Assembly (NCBI GenBank): GCA_033977485.1
Contig: CM066988.1
Location: 74,081,169-74,145,168 of the forward strand
Direction of reading: 5' to 3'
Source: Hydrangea macrophylla
Lineage: Eukaryota > Streptophyta > Magnoliopsida > Cornales > Hydrangeaceae
Length of the DNA stretch: 64,000 bases
The translations under genes and the position numbers were made by a program. Below are positions 45,987 to 58,952 of the stretch, in pieces. Every line of letters begins with the position of its first letter. Within the stretch, counting starts at the first letter, position 1. The notes below the pieces were generated by a model. It did no database searches and was not told the origin of the DNA. It was given only the letters and a program-made list of their open reading frames with translations.

Positions 45987-47950
45987 TCACAAATTCCTAC
46001 AAAAATGATTTGGTGTGTGAGAAATGAGATGTTTATGTGTTTCATGAGTGGGCTTTTCAATTTCCTCCTTTACTTTAAGCGCCCATTCAGGCCTTATTCG
46101 CCCCAATTTTTGTTTTACAAGTTTTGAGTTTGGGAAGAGTGGAATATGATGTTGGACTATCTCAGGATCAATTCCTGGCATATCATCATAGGACCATGCA
46201 AGACATCTTTGAATTCATTTAATAAACTGATTAACTCTTTGCTTCCTCATTGCTAAGTGTGGAGCCAATAGAAACATTTTGTGGATTATCTTCATTCCTT
46301 AAATTAATCGTTAAAGTGCTTTCAATGATTTTACATGCAGATTCATTTTCTTTTTCAATTAATTTTTACTGTTCATTAGGTATTTCATCACAGTCATGGC
46401 ATGCATCATAGTTATTTTATGCTCAGTTGAGTAAGCAGAATCATTAGGTATTTCATCACAGTCATGGCATGCATCAATGTTTTGATCGTCTTCATACCAG
46501 ACTGAGTTATCTATCTCTGAAGCCCACCATTCCAAAATAGAATCTTTCCCTGACTGTTTCCCAATCATGCAAACTGACACATCTTCTATCGGCTGATATA
46601 ATCCCCTTGGTTCCCTAATTTTGGCAATCAAAATGGACGGGTCAAACAAAGCTTCCTCTATCCCCAAGAAATAAATGCCCGGTGGTAGTGGTACTGTGTG
46701 GTGATTCGGCAGTGGGTTTGTTGTGACATTTGGCGGGTTGGCTGGAGACTCAGATATTATTTTCTTATCTATCAGATTTTGAATTTCGTGCCTCAACCTT
46801 AGGCATCAATCAGTGGAATGCCCTTGCTCTTGATGGAACCTACAGTACAGACCAAATTTGGAGTTCACAGGAAGTGGGTTTGGCCTTGGCCGTGGTTCCA
46901 ATAAATGAAGATGCCCCTTAGCCAGTAGCCTGTCAAGAGCTGTAGATAGTGATACCCCTAGCTCTGAAACTTTCTTAGTGACTTATCTCCCCCTCTTCTC
47001 GGGTAGCTTTTTGTTACATCGAACTTCATCTCTGGTTCACTTAACGCATTCACATCTGTTGCTACTTGATTCCTAGCGTTTCCTCCGTAGAACGGTCTCC
47101 TAGAGCGGTGCCCCTAAGATTCTTCTTTCTTGATCCTCCCATCTTTGATTGCATATTCTATTCTAGTTCCAATCTCAAACAATTCTGCAAAGGTATGAAT
47201 GCACTGGTACATGAGTTTCTCCTGATAAACACTCTACAGATTCTTGACCACAATCCGAATCTGTTCTTTCTCTAAAGGTCGTTGTGTCATTTGGGCGGTC
47301 TTTCCTCTCCAGCGAGCCAAGAATTCAAAAAATGATTCTTTATTCTCTTGCATGGTCGTCTCTAGATCCCTTACAGTCACATCAAGTTCCTGATTGTACT
47401 CGTACTGGGTAACAAAAGCTTTTACCCCTTCCTCCCATACATGACTTTTGCTTGGCTCCATCGTGAAGTATCAGGATAAGGCTACCCCAATCAAAGTCTG
47501 CTGAAATAACATGGCCATCATAGCAGGGCTTAGGCCACTTGGTTGAAAAGCCCCAATGCACATTCTCACATAATTTATGGATTACCAGAGCCATCAAATT
47601 TGTCAATCTCTGGCATCTTAAATCCGGTCGGTAACTTCTAACTTTAAATCTGGCATCTTAAATCTCTGGCATCTTAAATCCAACTCTAGCAGATAACTGT
47701 CAACCCCATTGGACTTGCGGACGACTTTTTCTAACTTTTACCCTTTTTTCTTTCATCTCGATATGCTCTTTCTCTGCCTTTTCAACTTTCTCTCTTTCTG
47801 CCCTATTTGCACTAGCTCTAGGTTGTTTCAAATCCTCATACAAATCATCTTTCCCATTTCGAGCAACCAGTGGAGGATCAATTATTGGTGGATCAACTAA
47901 AGGTTTTTGGTGAGTCAGTGTCTCCAGCATTATCATCATTTGATCCATTC
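45987..47950 (-). pseudogene. gag-pol: Decayed gag / pol start of element C
   Basis: In minus-strand order: a Gag N-terminus rich in Glu and Lys (from 47948); a frameshifted Gag core (about 47600-47240) with YNQELDVTVRDLETTMQE and FLARWRGKTAQM, a signature of Tat/Ogre Gag; a zinc-knuckle-like CRFHQEQGHSTD near 46840, followed by an in-frame stop; a Gag-Pro linker with NPLPNHH (46796-46359); and MPGIDPEIVQHHIP..., the start of RT (46181-46050). The last goes out of register after KEEIEK. The protease appears deleted. A small direct duplication (gtatttcatcacagtcatggcatgcatca at about 46380 and 46448) lies in the linker. Multiple stops and shifts show an old, inactive copy. Confidence 0.8.
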
Positions 47951-49343
47951 TTTCTTTTAGCTGATCTATTTTTGTGGCGTGTTGTCCTTAATCCATTTCT
48001 TTCTCTGGCTTCATTCTCACTAATCTCGCAGCTGAATCCCTAACCCAAACTGTGCTTGATGCTGGTTCTATCTTTCACCTACTTCCATACTTTATTATTT
48101 TAATTTTGTTTCATTTTTGAAAGAGAGAATTTATCAATTAATTTTACCAAATGATATGATGATACTTGGATGGTTCATATGTCACACGGATGTGATGCAT
48201 GCATGCATGTGTGCCTATTCTATATGCCAAAGGAATGAAAATCCTAATCCTAACACATAAACATATAAGCACATAAAATCCTCCTCCATGTCAAGTGTGC
48301 TAATTTCTCCTTTCATTATGATCCTCGCTACCCTTTCAAAGATTGTGTGTTTTATTTGGAAAGTGTTTCTCGGATGATAAAATGTTTCTTTGATCATTTT
48401 GAGGATATTTAAACATTCCTTTGAGATTTCTGTTTTGAAAATAATTCCCAAGACCTTTTTTGATTTCCCTTTGAGGATGTGAAAACATTAAAAAAAATGA
48501 TCAGGTCGAAGATTTGCTTTGAAATGCATTTTGAAAAGTGTTTCTTTCAAAAACAATTACCAAGAATTTTTTTTTGGATGATCGTGTGAGAATTCATCTT
48601 AACAAAGATTAGTTTGGAGCTTTAATCAAAAAGTAAACTCCAAAGGCCTTTTGTTTTTGAAAGGGTGGTTGAAAACTTTGGAATAAAGTTTGGAAAAAAT
48701 CTGTTCGCTTTCAAAGATGAATTTAAAATTCTTTGGGTAGTAGGATCACATGATCGAATTATTACCGTACTCTTCATGGATTCGAATGCATATAAGGTCA
48801 ATGATACTTAGCTAAACATGATATAATAGATGTAATCTTATAATCAAGATTTGACATGTTCTCAACTGTCATAGGAAATGAAGAAGGAATTGCTCAAAAA
48901 TGATTAAGAGGTTACACATCTTCATCAAGCAAGCATCGTCATCATCTCAAGTAATCCCTTCCGGGCATACAAAACTCCCTTAGCACATAATCCTAATCAA
49001 TAATTGATTCCCTATGATTGAAAGGTTCTATAGAAACTACCGTGCAAAGGTTGGGTTTTGGTCAAATAAGGGATCCTTGACACACACCAGATAGGATGCT
49101 TTATATACCAACACATGGTGCGAGATCAAGGGTGATCATACAGTCCCATGATGGCTTGACCGACCGAGTTGCCCTGAGCCTCGAAGGTCATAGTTCTGTG
49201 TAATCGACTGGCTAGACATGCAAGTGCAATGCAATGGGCATACAAAAATTAATTAATTCGATTAAAAGGATGCTTTCAAGTCTAATCCTCGAGTGAACCC
49301 AAGATTAGAAATTCTGATATGCGAAACCAGAGATTCTGGGTTT
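47951..49343 (-). other. Leader region of element C
   Basis: Between the primer site and gag. AT-rich, with only short frames. Some large Ogre elements carry an extra ORF here, but I can see no such frame in this copy. Confidence 0.5.
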
Positions 49344-49363
49344 GATCCCCAGCAGAGTCGCCA
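49344..49363 (-). other. Primer-binding site of element C
   Basis: The minus strand reads TGGCGACTCTGCTGGGGATC three bases inside the LTR end. This is the form typical of Ogre/Tat elements, reported as complementary to an Arg tRNA. Confidence 0.75.
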
Positions 49364-49366
49364 AAT

Positions 49367-52300
49367 TGTTGATAACGGCATTTTGGGCCCACTTTTAATT
49401 TTAAAACAATTTCTTTTCAAATTCAAAGACGAGTCGCCACTTAATTTTTAAAGGAAAATTAGAAAACCATTTTAAAAGCAAACCGATTTTTTGTGAAACC
49501 AAATATAAACTGGGTCCCGGGATTATGGAATGAAAAGGGAAGGAGCCCGGTGGACTAAAACACCCCTTTCATCCTATCTCATGATAGGCCTCTACTAAAC
49601 ATCCTTTTTAATCGAATTAACTATCTAAGCATGCCCTCAACTAATACATATGTATATATACATTAAAAAAGCATGTCTAAATGGGTGTAAGATTGCTAAC
49701 GATAAAATATCATTCATAAACCATATAATTCAAGTAGCAAACAATCATGCTATGCAATAAGAACAAGAGAACTTACCCAGGATCCAGCCTCATTATAGGA
49801 AACGTGCAATGTATGCAAAAGTGGAAATCCTAAAAAAAGGTCTCTAACACACATATTCACATAAGGAAAGACATAGTCTAAGGTGTCGAGCATGGAGTCA
49901 AAAATCAATAAAGTCAAGAAGTGAAATAAACTAGAGAAGAGATGAGAAGTCATACCTCAAAAAGCGCTACAAAACAAAGGGTTAGTCAACATGCTTTAGA
50001 CAAGATATATAATATCAAATAATCATTCCTAAAAACGTCTAGCTTAAATCTATCAAGTAGAAAAAGAATTGACATAACTATGAGTTCCTTTTAACTAGTT
50101 AGAAATATAGCACCTCTATAGATATACAAGCCTCAACTAGGAGCCAATGTAATGTTTATGTAGGGATGCTATAATCCCAACATGATCATAAGGAACCCAT
50201 GGTTATGTTCAATTAGGTTCAACTAAATCTAACTTTATCCAAGAACTAGTTCTAATCATAAGCATCAACATACATGGATGAATGCATGGACATGAACAAG
50301 AATGGGATATGAACTTATTCATTGATTTGGATCGTTTAGCCTCTAGATCTCAGCTTAATTGACATTATTTATGACATGGTTTAAATCTTAGGACATTAGG
50401 AATCCATTGGATTAGAGTTATTCAAGTTTTATCAAAACAGTGGCAGAATTGTGAGAATTACAGAGAGCAGACCAGACTTTCACAACTAGAAATAAAACAC
50501 TTTCAACAGTTGGATCTTAATGAGTTTTGAGTATGTTATGCCTCTGTGAGTCTAGTTTTTAACCCAAAAATAAAATCAAAGATCCAACAGTTGAATCTCT
50601 AGGAATAGGGTCATAACCAGACATCACTAAGGATTCTGCAACTCTCTATCCAGAGTTTTTGTATGATTTTCTAAAAATAGTAGAAAATCAGAAACAATTT
50701 GATCTTTATACGGTATTTTCTTAACACATTGGACTACCTAGAAAAATTTATTTGAGGTCAAGAAAACTTGATAAAGGCTCTGATTTACTCATTTTAAAAC
50801 AAACTTACTGTTCTAAAATTTTGGACAGTGAACAACCTACTCACAAATCATTAGGCCAAACCATCCTAAATATAAGATTTCATCAAAATAAACATTTTAG
50901 TGGTACATATATGGGTTATGAACACTCTCCAATTGGTCTCATTCAATTCCAACATGCCATGATTTAATTAAAAATCTTTGATCGCGGTTGGTTAGTGAAC
51001 TCACTGCACCATTGTTGAATTAGTGTTCATAGTTTGAATCAATCTTGATCCATGATTCTAGAGAGAATTAATATCAAGTATAATTATGGTTATTCAAAAG
51101 TATAATGGACTATAAAAGAGGTTCATGGACTTAGCCTTAAAGATCTCCCTCATAGTCCTCATGTTGAGGATCTAGTAAGAGAACTTCTAGGTCTTACTCA
51201 ATCCTATGAACTTTGAATAGTTAAAATATGGAATTAAATTGATCCTACATCTAATTCCTCTCTCAAACATATTATCCTTGAGAAATATAGATTTAATTCT
51301 CCTCCCAAATTAATGGTCCTTGGAGATTGTATATGATCAAAACCTATGTGAACCTTATAGAATATAGAAGCAAATCTATGAGACTCAATTTAGAGGACTC
51401 AAGCCATGGACCAAGACTTACCAAATAACATATGAATATAACTATGACCCAACCTTAATCTCCTTATTAAACTATAGATTATGGGAGACTAAGAGATCAA
51501 CCCCAAATAAATCTCATGAGATATTAGAGATCCCATAGACTTCCAAAGAAAGAATTAACAAGAATGAAATAAAAAAATCAAAGTTTATAAAATCTCCTCA
51601 TGAACTAGTTTTTGTTTGAAACCCAAGGCTAATTTAAATCAAAACCAATGAAATTCAATCACAAATTCTATGTGGTGTGTGATGAAACGGGGTAACAAGA
51701 GAGGTTTTGAAAATTTTTAAAGATCCTAGAACTGTGAGTTTGTGATTGAATTAGCCTAATTCTCTACGAGATTGGGAGGTTACCTCTTATAACCTCATGG
51801 AATTCTTAGTTAATTGTTGGATGAAGATCTTCTAAATTCTTCAATCTCTTCTTCAAATTCTTCAAATACTTCAAAATTTTCTTCAAGAACTCCTTGTTTT
51901 TCTCTCAATTCTCTCTCTAAATTCAATGTATGTATCATGGAGGATGGTAGCTAGACGAAGATCCCCTCTAATGCAGGTGAAAACCTCCTTATATAGACCT
52001 TTCTCATAGGGTTAATTGGGTAAATTCGGATGGAGACCCATGTGCAAAGATTTCTTCTAGAACATGTGAGAAAAACTGACTGTTATATCACGCAGAACTC
52101 GAAGAGTCGGCTGCGGCACTCACGGAATGCCGTTCTGGCACCCACTGAGTGCCGAGCGGCACTTGGTGAATGCCAGCGCGGCTGCCGACTTTATCGCGTA
52201 ATGCGGCTAACTAAATCCCCTTTCTTTTTTATTTTCAAAATACATATTTACTAAATACTAATATACTTTAGTAAACTATACTAATATGCTAATATACTTT

Positions 52301-52703
52301 ATATGCTATACTAATATAATAAGATACTTTACCAATATACCACTATACGTTAGTAAACTATACTAATATACTAAGATATTAGCATATACTTAATAGATTA
52401 TGTATATACATATTTTCTTCTTTTCGTTCCTTCTTTTTTTTTCCTCTCAAAATTCTTATATACATACATATATACTTTAATTTTGAAATTAATTTTCAGG
52501 TTATCTCTCTCACATGTACCCGGGCCTTTTCGAACACCCAATTCTCCTCTTTCCCCCTTATTTTTGAAAACTTAATTTGAAGAATCTTCGAAGGGTTTGA
52601 ATTCTTTGAAAAAATCTTCAAATTTTGCCGGTCATTGTCATCATCAGTCTTCAGAGGTTACCAACCCTGGATTCAACGATTGGTCAAAATTGGGGTGTCT
52701 ACA
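49367..52703 (-). repeat. 5' LTR of element C
   Basis: In plus orientation TGTTGATAACGG...GGGGTGTCTACA, 3337 bp. The U5 side carries gagtcgccacttaattttt, the counterpart of LTR D's gagtcaccacctaacat. The U3 end shares gggtgtctaca with D. Minus-strand TATATAAGG at 51987-51995. Confidence 0.75.
51987..51995 (-). promoter_or_regulatory. TATA box of LTR C
   Basis: Minus-strand TATATAAGG about 710 bp inside the LTR start. Confidence 0.45.
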
Positions 52704-53320
52704 CCCCCAGCAATGTGGACAGGGGGGGTGTGTGGCCGATTAGATCTTTGTTACGGCCTAATGGTTGTACAAAAACTGGTGTTGCCGATCCATTAGGGTT
52801 GATGACTTCTCCACTGCCCGATTACCCTCTTTGTGGGTCGGGCTGCTTATTTAGCCCGCTCTGCCCTCGCAGATTCGGGATGAGATAAATAGGATCTTTC
52901 TTTTTTATCGGTCCATCCAGAAGAGCCGATGTGTTCTTTACGGCTTTCCGAAGTCAGCCTCTCCACCAGTGTGGTGGGGACTTTTAAAAGGCCTTTCATC
53001 TCTGGAGTCAGGCCGTCTAACTTATCGTGCGTGGTCTTTGTGGACAAAACAAAGTCAATCTGACCTCGATGTATTTCAGCCGTTTGGCCGATTAACTCCT
53101 TAAAGTTACCCATAGAACCTATCAAGGCGTTATAGTCTTGCCTCATAGGTTCAACGTTCATTCTCAGGACTTAAGTCACACTGCCATCGTGTAGAGAATG
53201 GCCGATACTCTCTTCAATGGCTGGGTCAACAACAGGATCGTCCTGTCCGTTTTTCCTGGTCTGTTTGTCTTTCTTCAAAGGCATGTCTTGACACTACGAG
53301 TCCCACCGGGCGTGCCAAAG
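52704..53320 (-). pseudogene. 5' internal remnant of family-E element with Gag-like start
   Basis: Directly inside LTR E lies the primer-site-like TGGCACGCCCGGTGGGA (minus strand, 53301-53317). A minus-strand frame at 53161-52847 (104 residues, Glu/Lys/Arg-rich with MRQDYNALIGSMGNFKELIGQTAE) looks like a helical N-terminal Gag part. The rest of the element is cut off by element C. Confidence 0.5.
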
Positions 53321-54592
53321 TGTTTGCTAGTAGTTTTAAGTAGGCATGCCAGGACCAATGATAGTTTGGCGTGTGCAAACTAATTTCCTATAACGCTTGA
53401 GTGAGTGATACTCAAGGCTTTAAGATCTGACTTCTAAATAGAGTGAAATTGTATAATGAGTAGGAAAATACCCTCATCAAAAATCCTTTGGCAGTATTGA
53501 AGCGCACAAGCCAAATAGTGTAGGAGTTTACGAGGTAAACAATCATAAACGATTAATAAAAATACAGATTTTTATTAATTGTTTGGAGAATAAAACATAT
53601 AACTAGAGAACAAGATCAGAATAGGCTCTGATTTGTCCCAAAGAATGAAAACAGTTGACAAAAATAACAAAAAGGACAGACCTATTTACTGTGGATGCTA
53701 AGAAACAAAGGTTGAATACTTTGAATGCTTTGAAAGAATGGTATGAGTGCTATTTTTCGAGATAACACAGAGTGTCCTTGCAAGGTTAGCCTGCTTCTAT
53801 ATTTATAGCTGCCCAGAACAATTTTGATAAGGCAAGGACTCCTTGACTTGTGCTCCAAGTAGGTTGATTGATTGTAAAATCCTTCCTAATCTCCAATTCT
53901 TGCCTTATCCAGAGTCTTGATTGATTCAATCCAAATATCATAGGGATTAGCCTTCCATATCCAGTTGGACGTGATCAGATTCCTTTCCCAAACTGACTCT
54001 ATTTCCCTAAAATCAGGATGACATCACTCTGACAGCTAAGAGTGGAACGCCTTCCACGTTTCGCTCATCTGGCTCGCCAAACCTTGCTTTCAACTCTATC
54101 GGACAAGAGCAACCCCCACCTGTCATGCTTTCTGACTTTCATGCCCGATGACAATCTTACGAATGCTCACGACCAATCGGGCTCACGCATCCGGCCTTCA
54201 CCATCTCGTTCGAGTATGGTGTCCGATCGTCATGCACGCTACTAATATCATCTATCGGGACCCCTTGATGCCAGCTTATACTCCTCACATGCCCGATAAG
54301 CTTTACCCATGCTTTGCCTCCCAATCGGGCTCCCACTTGTGCGATTGTTCATTTATTTCAATGACAGTGCCCGATCGGTCAGCACATGACCTATTTCCCC
54401 TATCGGGCTCCATCAAACTGGGACAACAGCCTTGTTTTTTTTTAACCAAGTGACATTATTTCCTTAAGCTTGATGGGCCTTTGCAATCTCTGGGCCGGCC
54501 ACTCATAGACATGTTTCGAGCCGATAATCCCCAAGCCTATCCCAGCCCATCACTCGGGCTCAAAAACCTTTGATGGTTTTTGGGTGCAAACA
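53321..54592 (-). repeat. 5' LTR of family E, copy 2
   Basis: 1272 bp with matching ends TGTTTGC...GCAAACA and a minus-strand TATAAAT at 53801-53807. Many atcgggc/gcccgat motifs lie in its right half (54030-54560). It matches copy 1 (3257-6108) minus that copy's insertion. Confidence 0.75.
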
Positions 54593-54758
54593 AGCATAAC
54601 AGGGCCATTGATCTAATAATTGATGGGAAAGACGAGCATAAAGTAAATTAAACTTACACATGAATATTATAAGAAATTCTACATTTTTTTTTCATATAAA
54701 ATCATCGAATCGCATAACTTTTCTATAATACATTTTTCTAATTTTGGAATTGCGATGC

Positions 54759-54975
54759 TACTGTCGGTCCTGAGTTTTGGGGGCCCTATGCGAACTCTAA
54801 AATATGGGCCCTAAGGTTATATAGGGAAGAGATTTTTTTTTTGTTTCTACTTATACATAATTATATGTAAAATAAATTTTTGTCACATCTGCAATTAGAT
54901 TTGGGGGCCGGCCCTTTAGAGGTTGGGGCCCTAAGCTAGCGGTGCTTGCTTTGTTTACCCTCAGGGCTGGCTTTG
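54759..54975 (+). mobile_element. Small hAT-like MITE
   Basis: 217 bp with imperfect ends (left ..cggtcctgag, right ctcagggctgg..) flanked by tgcgatgc on both sides (54751-54758, 54976-54983), an 8-bp duplication. The interior is AT-rich with ggggccc blocks. No coding capacity. Confidence 0.7.
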
Positions 54976-54983
54976 TGCGATGC

Positions 54984-56050
54984 AAATCTGATATGAACAT
55001 TGTGACAAATTTTGTATCTACAAGCTTTGAATAATAGATTCTAGGTTTTAAGTTTTGGTGAAAATTGTGTAGAATTCAAATGGTTGGATTTGTTTAGAAT
55101 TCAAAAACATGGAATTGTGACGAGAAATCAATGTTTTGATGGGCACTTTTTCAATATACGCATGTATATGTATATATGTATATGTATATACACATATGTA
55201 TATGTATATATGTATTTACATATATATATATATAGTCCGGATCTCAGACGGACTTAAAGGGACGGATTTGGTGTAGTGTATTTACATATATATGTATATA
55301 TGTATTTACATATACGATACATGGTGGTGTAGTGTAGATGAGGGCGATTCATAACCCAGAGGCATTTTCTGTCCTAAAAACTTTTGAAGGACTTATTTTG
55401 AATAAACTTTTTCCTGGTCGGACGTATTGGTACAAAAATCTGCATTTTGGACTTTTGACTAATTACCCATTGATTGTTTTATAAGAAAATCTAGTAAAAA
55501 GAAAAAGAAAAAAAAGCAAAGAAAAGATATTATGCATATGATGAAAGTAAATTTTTTTTTTAGTATTGTGGACAGGTCATTTTTATTTTTGACTAATTAT
55601 ATTTTAATCATCAACCTACTGTATATAAAGCCCACGTAACAGCCATTTAAACCCCAAAATTTTTATATTTCTAATATTCTATATATATAGAGATATATAT
55701 ATATATAGAGAGAGAGAGGTGGGGAGCAGCTCCCAAATTCCATAGAAGGTCAAATCCTGGCTCCGCCGCTATGAGCCCCTCAATTTATATGAGATTACTA
55801 AGTTACTCGTGGTTCTAATAATAAAGAACCAATAATTAACTGCAGTGAATACTAACAAATTAATTTGTCGATTGTCCATGATTTAAAAGATAAAACAAAA
55901 TTTGGGACGAAATGACAGATGGATCTCATCACCCCGGACCATGCATGTGAACCGATTAGGAAGGAGATAAAAAGAAAGGTTTGCATCACCAAAGGGAACC
56001 TTTGAAGATAATTAAAGTATGTACCATTGTCATCAATTCGATGATACAGC

Positions 56051-56091
<41 letters not shown>

Positions 56092-56117
56092 CATTGTCAT
56101 CAATTCGATGATACAGC

Positions 56118-56163
<46 letters not shown>

Positions 56164-57460
56164 AAATTATGACGAAACGGAAGAAAGGATTTGCTCATTC
56201 TCTTGATGCATCACAAAAATTGGAAGATCACCGCGTCCTTGTCCTTTTGTTAACTGGTCAATGCTATCTTTTCTTTTTGCATTCAAAGGAAAAGAAAGAG
56301 ATTTGTATGGGTGTAGGTGTAGGATATATCAAAAAAAAAATTTTATATATATATACATACATACATATATAAATATACATATCTTAAAGGAGAGGATTTA
56401 AAGAACATATGCATGGTGCTTTTGTTAAAGGCATTTTGGTGTAAAAAGAAAGAAAAATCATGGAAAAGAAAGTGTGTAAAGTACTACATGTGCATGAATG
56501 AAAGGGTGTTGTGTCAATGTGGGGTGTGTTTGCTCAAAGACATGCTGCTTTTTTATATGGGTGATTTTTTTATTTTTTTTTTTGCTTTGGTTTAGCTAGA
56601 TTTGATTTGTGAGAATTAGAGATCATTTCAAATGTTTGCCTAATTTTGCTGCATTTGCTACAAATGTTATGATCATGAGATAAGTCGGTTAATAAAAAAT
56701 TTTGAAATTAAAATGGCTATTTGTATGTTATTTGTGAGAAGTATGAGTTGCCACCATTGGGTGGATAAGTTATTCCGAGAGACCGTCATACCACGTTATC
56801 ATGCTGATTATGCTGACGTAGTATAAAGCCTAATAGTAGTATATATGGGACATGTGACCCCCAAAAATAGAGACACATGACAAGTAGTGAAGGTATGACA
56901 TGTTATTTCAGCAATTACTTACCATACATACCTAAAAATAGGGATCATATGACCCCATAGTAACGAAACATCACACTACACTACGTTAGCATCATAACGT
57001 TGTATGAAATAATTTCTTTCATTGAGTGAGCCAAAAAGTGGTCTACATGTTGTATATATAGAGTCTTACAGTGTACTGTGTAATTGTAGGGTCAGGGTAC
57101 ATGCATGTAAAGGAGTTTCCATTAAATTTGGATTAGGACCCTTGGTGATGGTTTTACAATATTAATAAAACTTGGAAAAAGAAAAGGTGCTATAGAGTAC
57201 TGTAATTGCTTTAACTTAATCATACGGTTGGTGTGACAACTTGAAATATATATATAGCTTGTCATTTCTTTTCTTTTTTTCTTTTTGTAATTAAAATGAA
57301 AAATTAGTAAAAATTACTCAAAGTAATCTTCTAAAGTCTTAAGTACAAATTATTTTTACCATTTTGTGAAAGGACAAAACAGGCGTAATGTCAAATTTGT
57401 CCAAAAAGAATCTCACCCAAGTGCTCCCCACTCCTCCAAACATATTAAAAGAAATTATAT
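54984..57460. other. Microsatellite-rich intergenic DNA
   Basis: Contains tatatgtatatatgta tracts (55160-55315), a TA plus GA tract (55680-55720) and aatcctggctccgccgct (55753-55770), which resembles a broken hAT end. No gene is recognised in either strand. Confidence 0.5.
56022..56161 (+). repeat. 67-bp duplication of a CT microsatellite and its flank
   Basis: taccattgtcatcaattcgatgatacagcaaaat followed by (CT)n occurs twice in direct succession with a 67-bp period; the flanks are identical. Confidence 0.9.
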
Positions 57461-58070
57461 GGTGTGGCGCTTGCATGGTATGAGTGGCCACACCATAGAA
57501 GTTTCTATTTCGAAAACGTTTTTAAACTTTAAACCTCCATAAATTTTGATCTATAACTCTATTTTTTGCAAATTTTATACCATTGAAATTGTATCGACGA
57601 GAGCTACAAAACTAGTATCATTGTTGAAATCATGAATATTAAGTGAAATTTCACTTAATATTTCGTAAACGTGTTCAGCCACCATTAGCACCACCCTTGC
57701 CCCCTCTGGCCATCACCTCTACCATCTCCGGTGACCAATCCACCACCTCTGGTGACCTACCCTTGCTTCGTCAGATCTCTGGCGACTGCCCCATGCCCTG
57801 CTTGATCTTCGGTGCCATCCACCACACTTGTACAAATATTAAGTGAAATTTTACATAATATTCTTGTATTTCAAGTAAAATTTCACTTAACTTTTTTTTT
57901 GTAGCTCAAAATATATCAACAATAGTACTAGATTTGTAGCTCCCATCGATACGATTCCAACAGTATAAAATTTGCGAAAAATGGAGTTGTAGATCAAAAG
58001 TTATGGAGATTTGAAGTTTAAAAAACTTATTTGAAATGTGTGGCCACTCACACGGTGCAAGCGCCACACC
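57461..58070. mobile_element. Fold-back / MULE-like element with long inverted repeats
   Basis: The ends are ggtgtggcgcttgca..tgtgagtggccacac in inverted orientation. The inverted repeat continues for nearly 190 bp per arm (57461-57640 against 57900-58070) with scattered mismatches. The loop (57650-57890) is CCACC/CCGG-rich and bordered by short inverted aagtgaaattt words. No clear target duplication was found, so class assignment (Mutator-like or fold-back) is open. Confidence 0.75.
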
Positions 58071-58469
58071 ATATAAATTTTTCAAATTTGTTCGTTGAGG
58101 TGGCTCGCATGTGAGCGCGTGGGGCACGTTTGGTGCATGGGTAGTTTTAGATTTTTTTTTTAAATTTTTTGTCATTTTTGTCAAATGTGTGTTTTTTGTT
58201 TAAGAGCTTTAATTAAACTAAGATTCAAGTTCTCTTTAATAAGAAGAAAACTTGTAGTACTGTTCTTATCTATTAAGTGTCCCTAATTAAAAAAGAGTTT
58301 ACTCATCCACGATTGGTCGTGATTTAATTTAATATAATTTAATTTATTTATTTTTATTTTATTTTTATATCGGCCATTACTCTTAAAACTTTACCCACCA
58401 AACTCATGTGTCCATTTTGCTGCATGGATCACATTTTTATCAGTTTATTTTTGTAAAAATATATATTAT
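58071..58469. other. AT-rich DNA, no gene seen
   Basis: No frame or repeat boundary is recognised. Confidence 0.5.
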
Positions 58470-58938
58470 ATGGGTTGGGACACCCAGATCCAACGGGTCT
58501 TGTTTGATTGCTAAGTAAACCCATAAGGAGTCCTATTCAAACCCTAATAGGAGACTGTTTATATATGAAAGTTGTATATGTTATTACTAGGAGAGATAAT
58601 CACAAAATATACACACATCTATCTCTCTCTCTCTCTCTCTCTCTCGGCACTCTCTCCTACCTCTCGGCTCTCTCTCTCTCTCTCTAGATTTTACTCTCCC
58701 TCTCTAGCTTAATCACTAAGAAAGCTTAGGACTTAGCGCGTAAACATCATGGGGATTGCTCTAGTAGCCGTTCTCATGACCGTAGTGAAGTATAAGGCGT
58801 ACACGGAGGCTAGTATTCTCGGATTGGAAGAACAAGGTTGAGAGCTCGAAACAATAAAGGTCTACGATCTGTCGGGTTCAATCCCACTAGGTAATGTCCT
58901 AAATCCGACACTATGGATGTGTGTGAGTTTTTTATACA
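58470..58938 (+). repeat. Copia-type 5' LTR
   Basis: A TATATA region (58560-58566), CT-rich leader and an end in tataca, followed at once by the Met-tRNA primer site. The short length (about 470 bp) and layout suit a Ty1/copia LTR. The start (tgggttgggacaccc) is approximate. No 3' LTR or polyprotein follows, so the element is truncated or decayed. Confidence 0.55.
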
Positions 58939-58939
58939 T

Positions 58940-58952
58940 TGGTATCAGAGCC
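58940..58952 (+). other. Primer-binding site (initiator Met tRNA) after copia-type LTR
   Basis: TGGTATCAGAGCC one base after the LTR end. Confidence 0.8.

Larger units (their letters stand above)
45960..52703 (-). mobile_element. Element C: Ogre/Tat-type retroelement, 5' part only
   Basis: A minus-strand 5' LTR (49367-52703), a tRNA-type primer site and a decayed gag to early-RT region. It is truncated near 45.96-46.05 kb inside RT, and the rest of pol, the 3' untranslated region and the 3' LTR are missing. It is inserted in the internal region of a family-E element, whose DNA continues at 52704. Confidence 0.8.
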
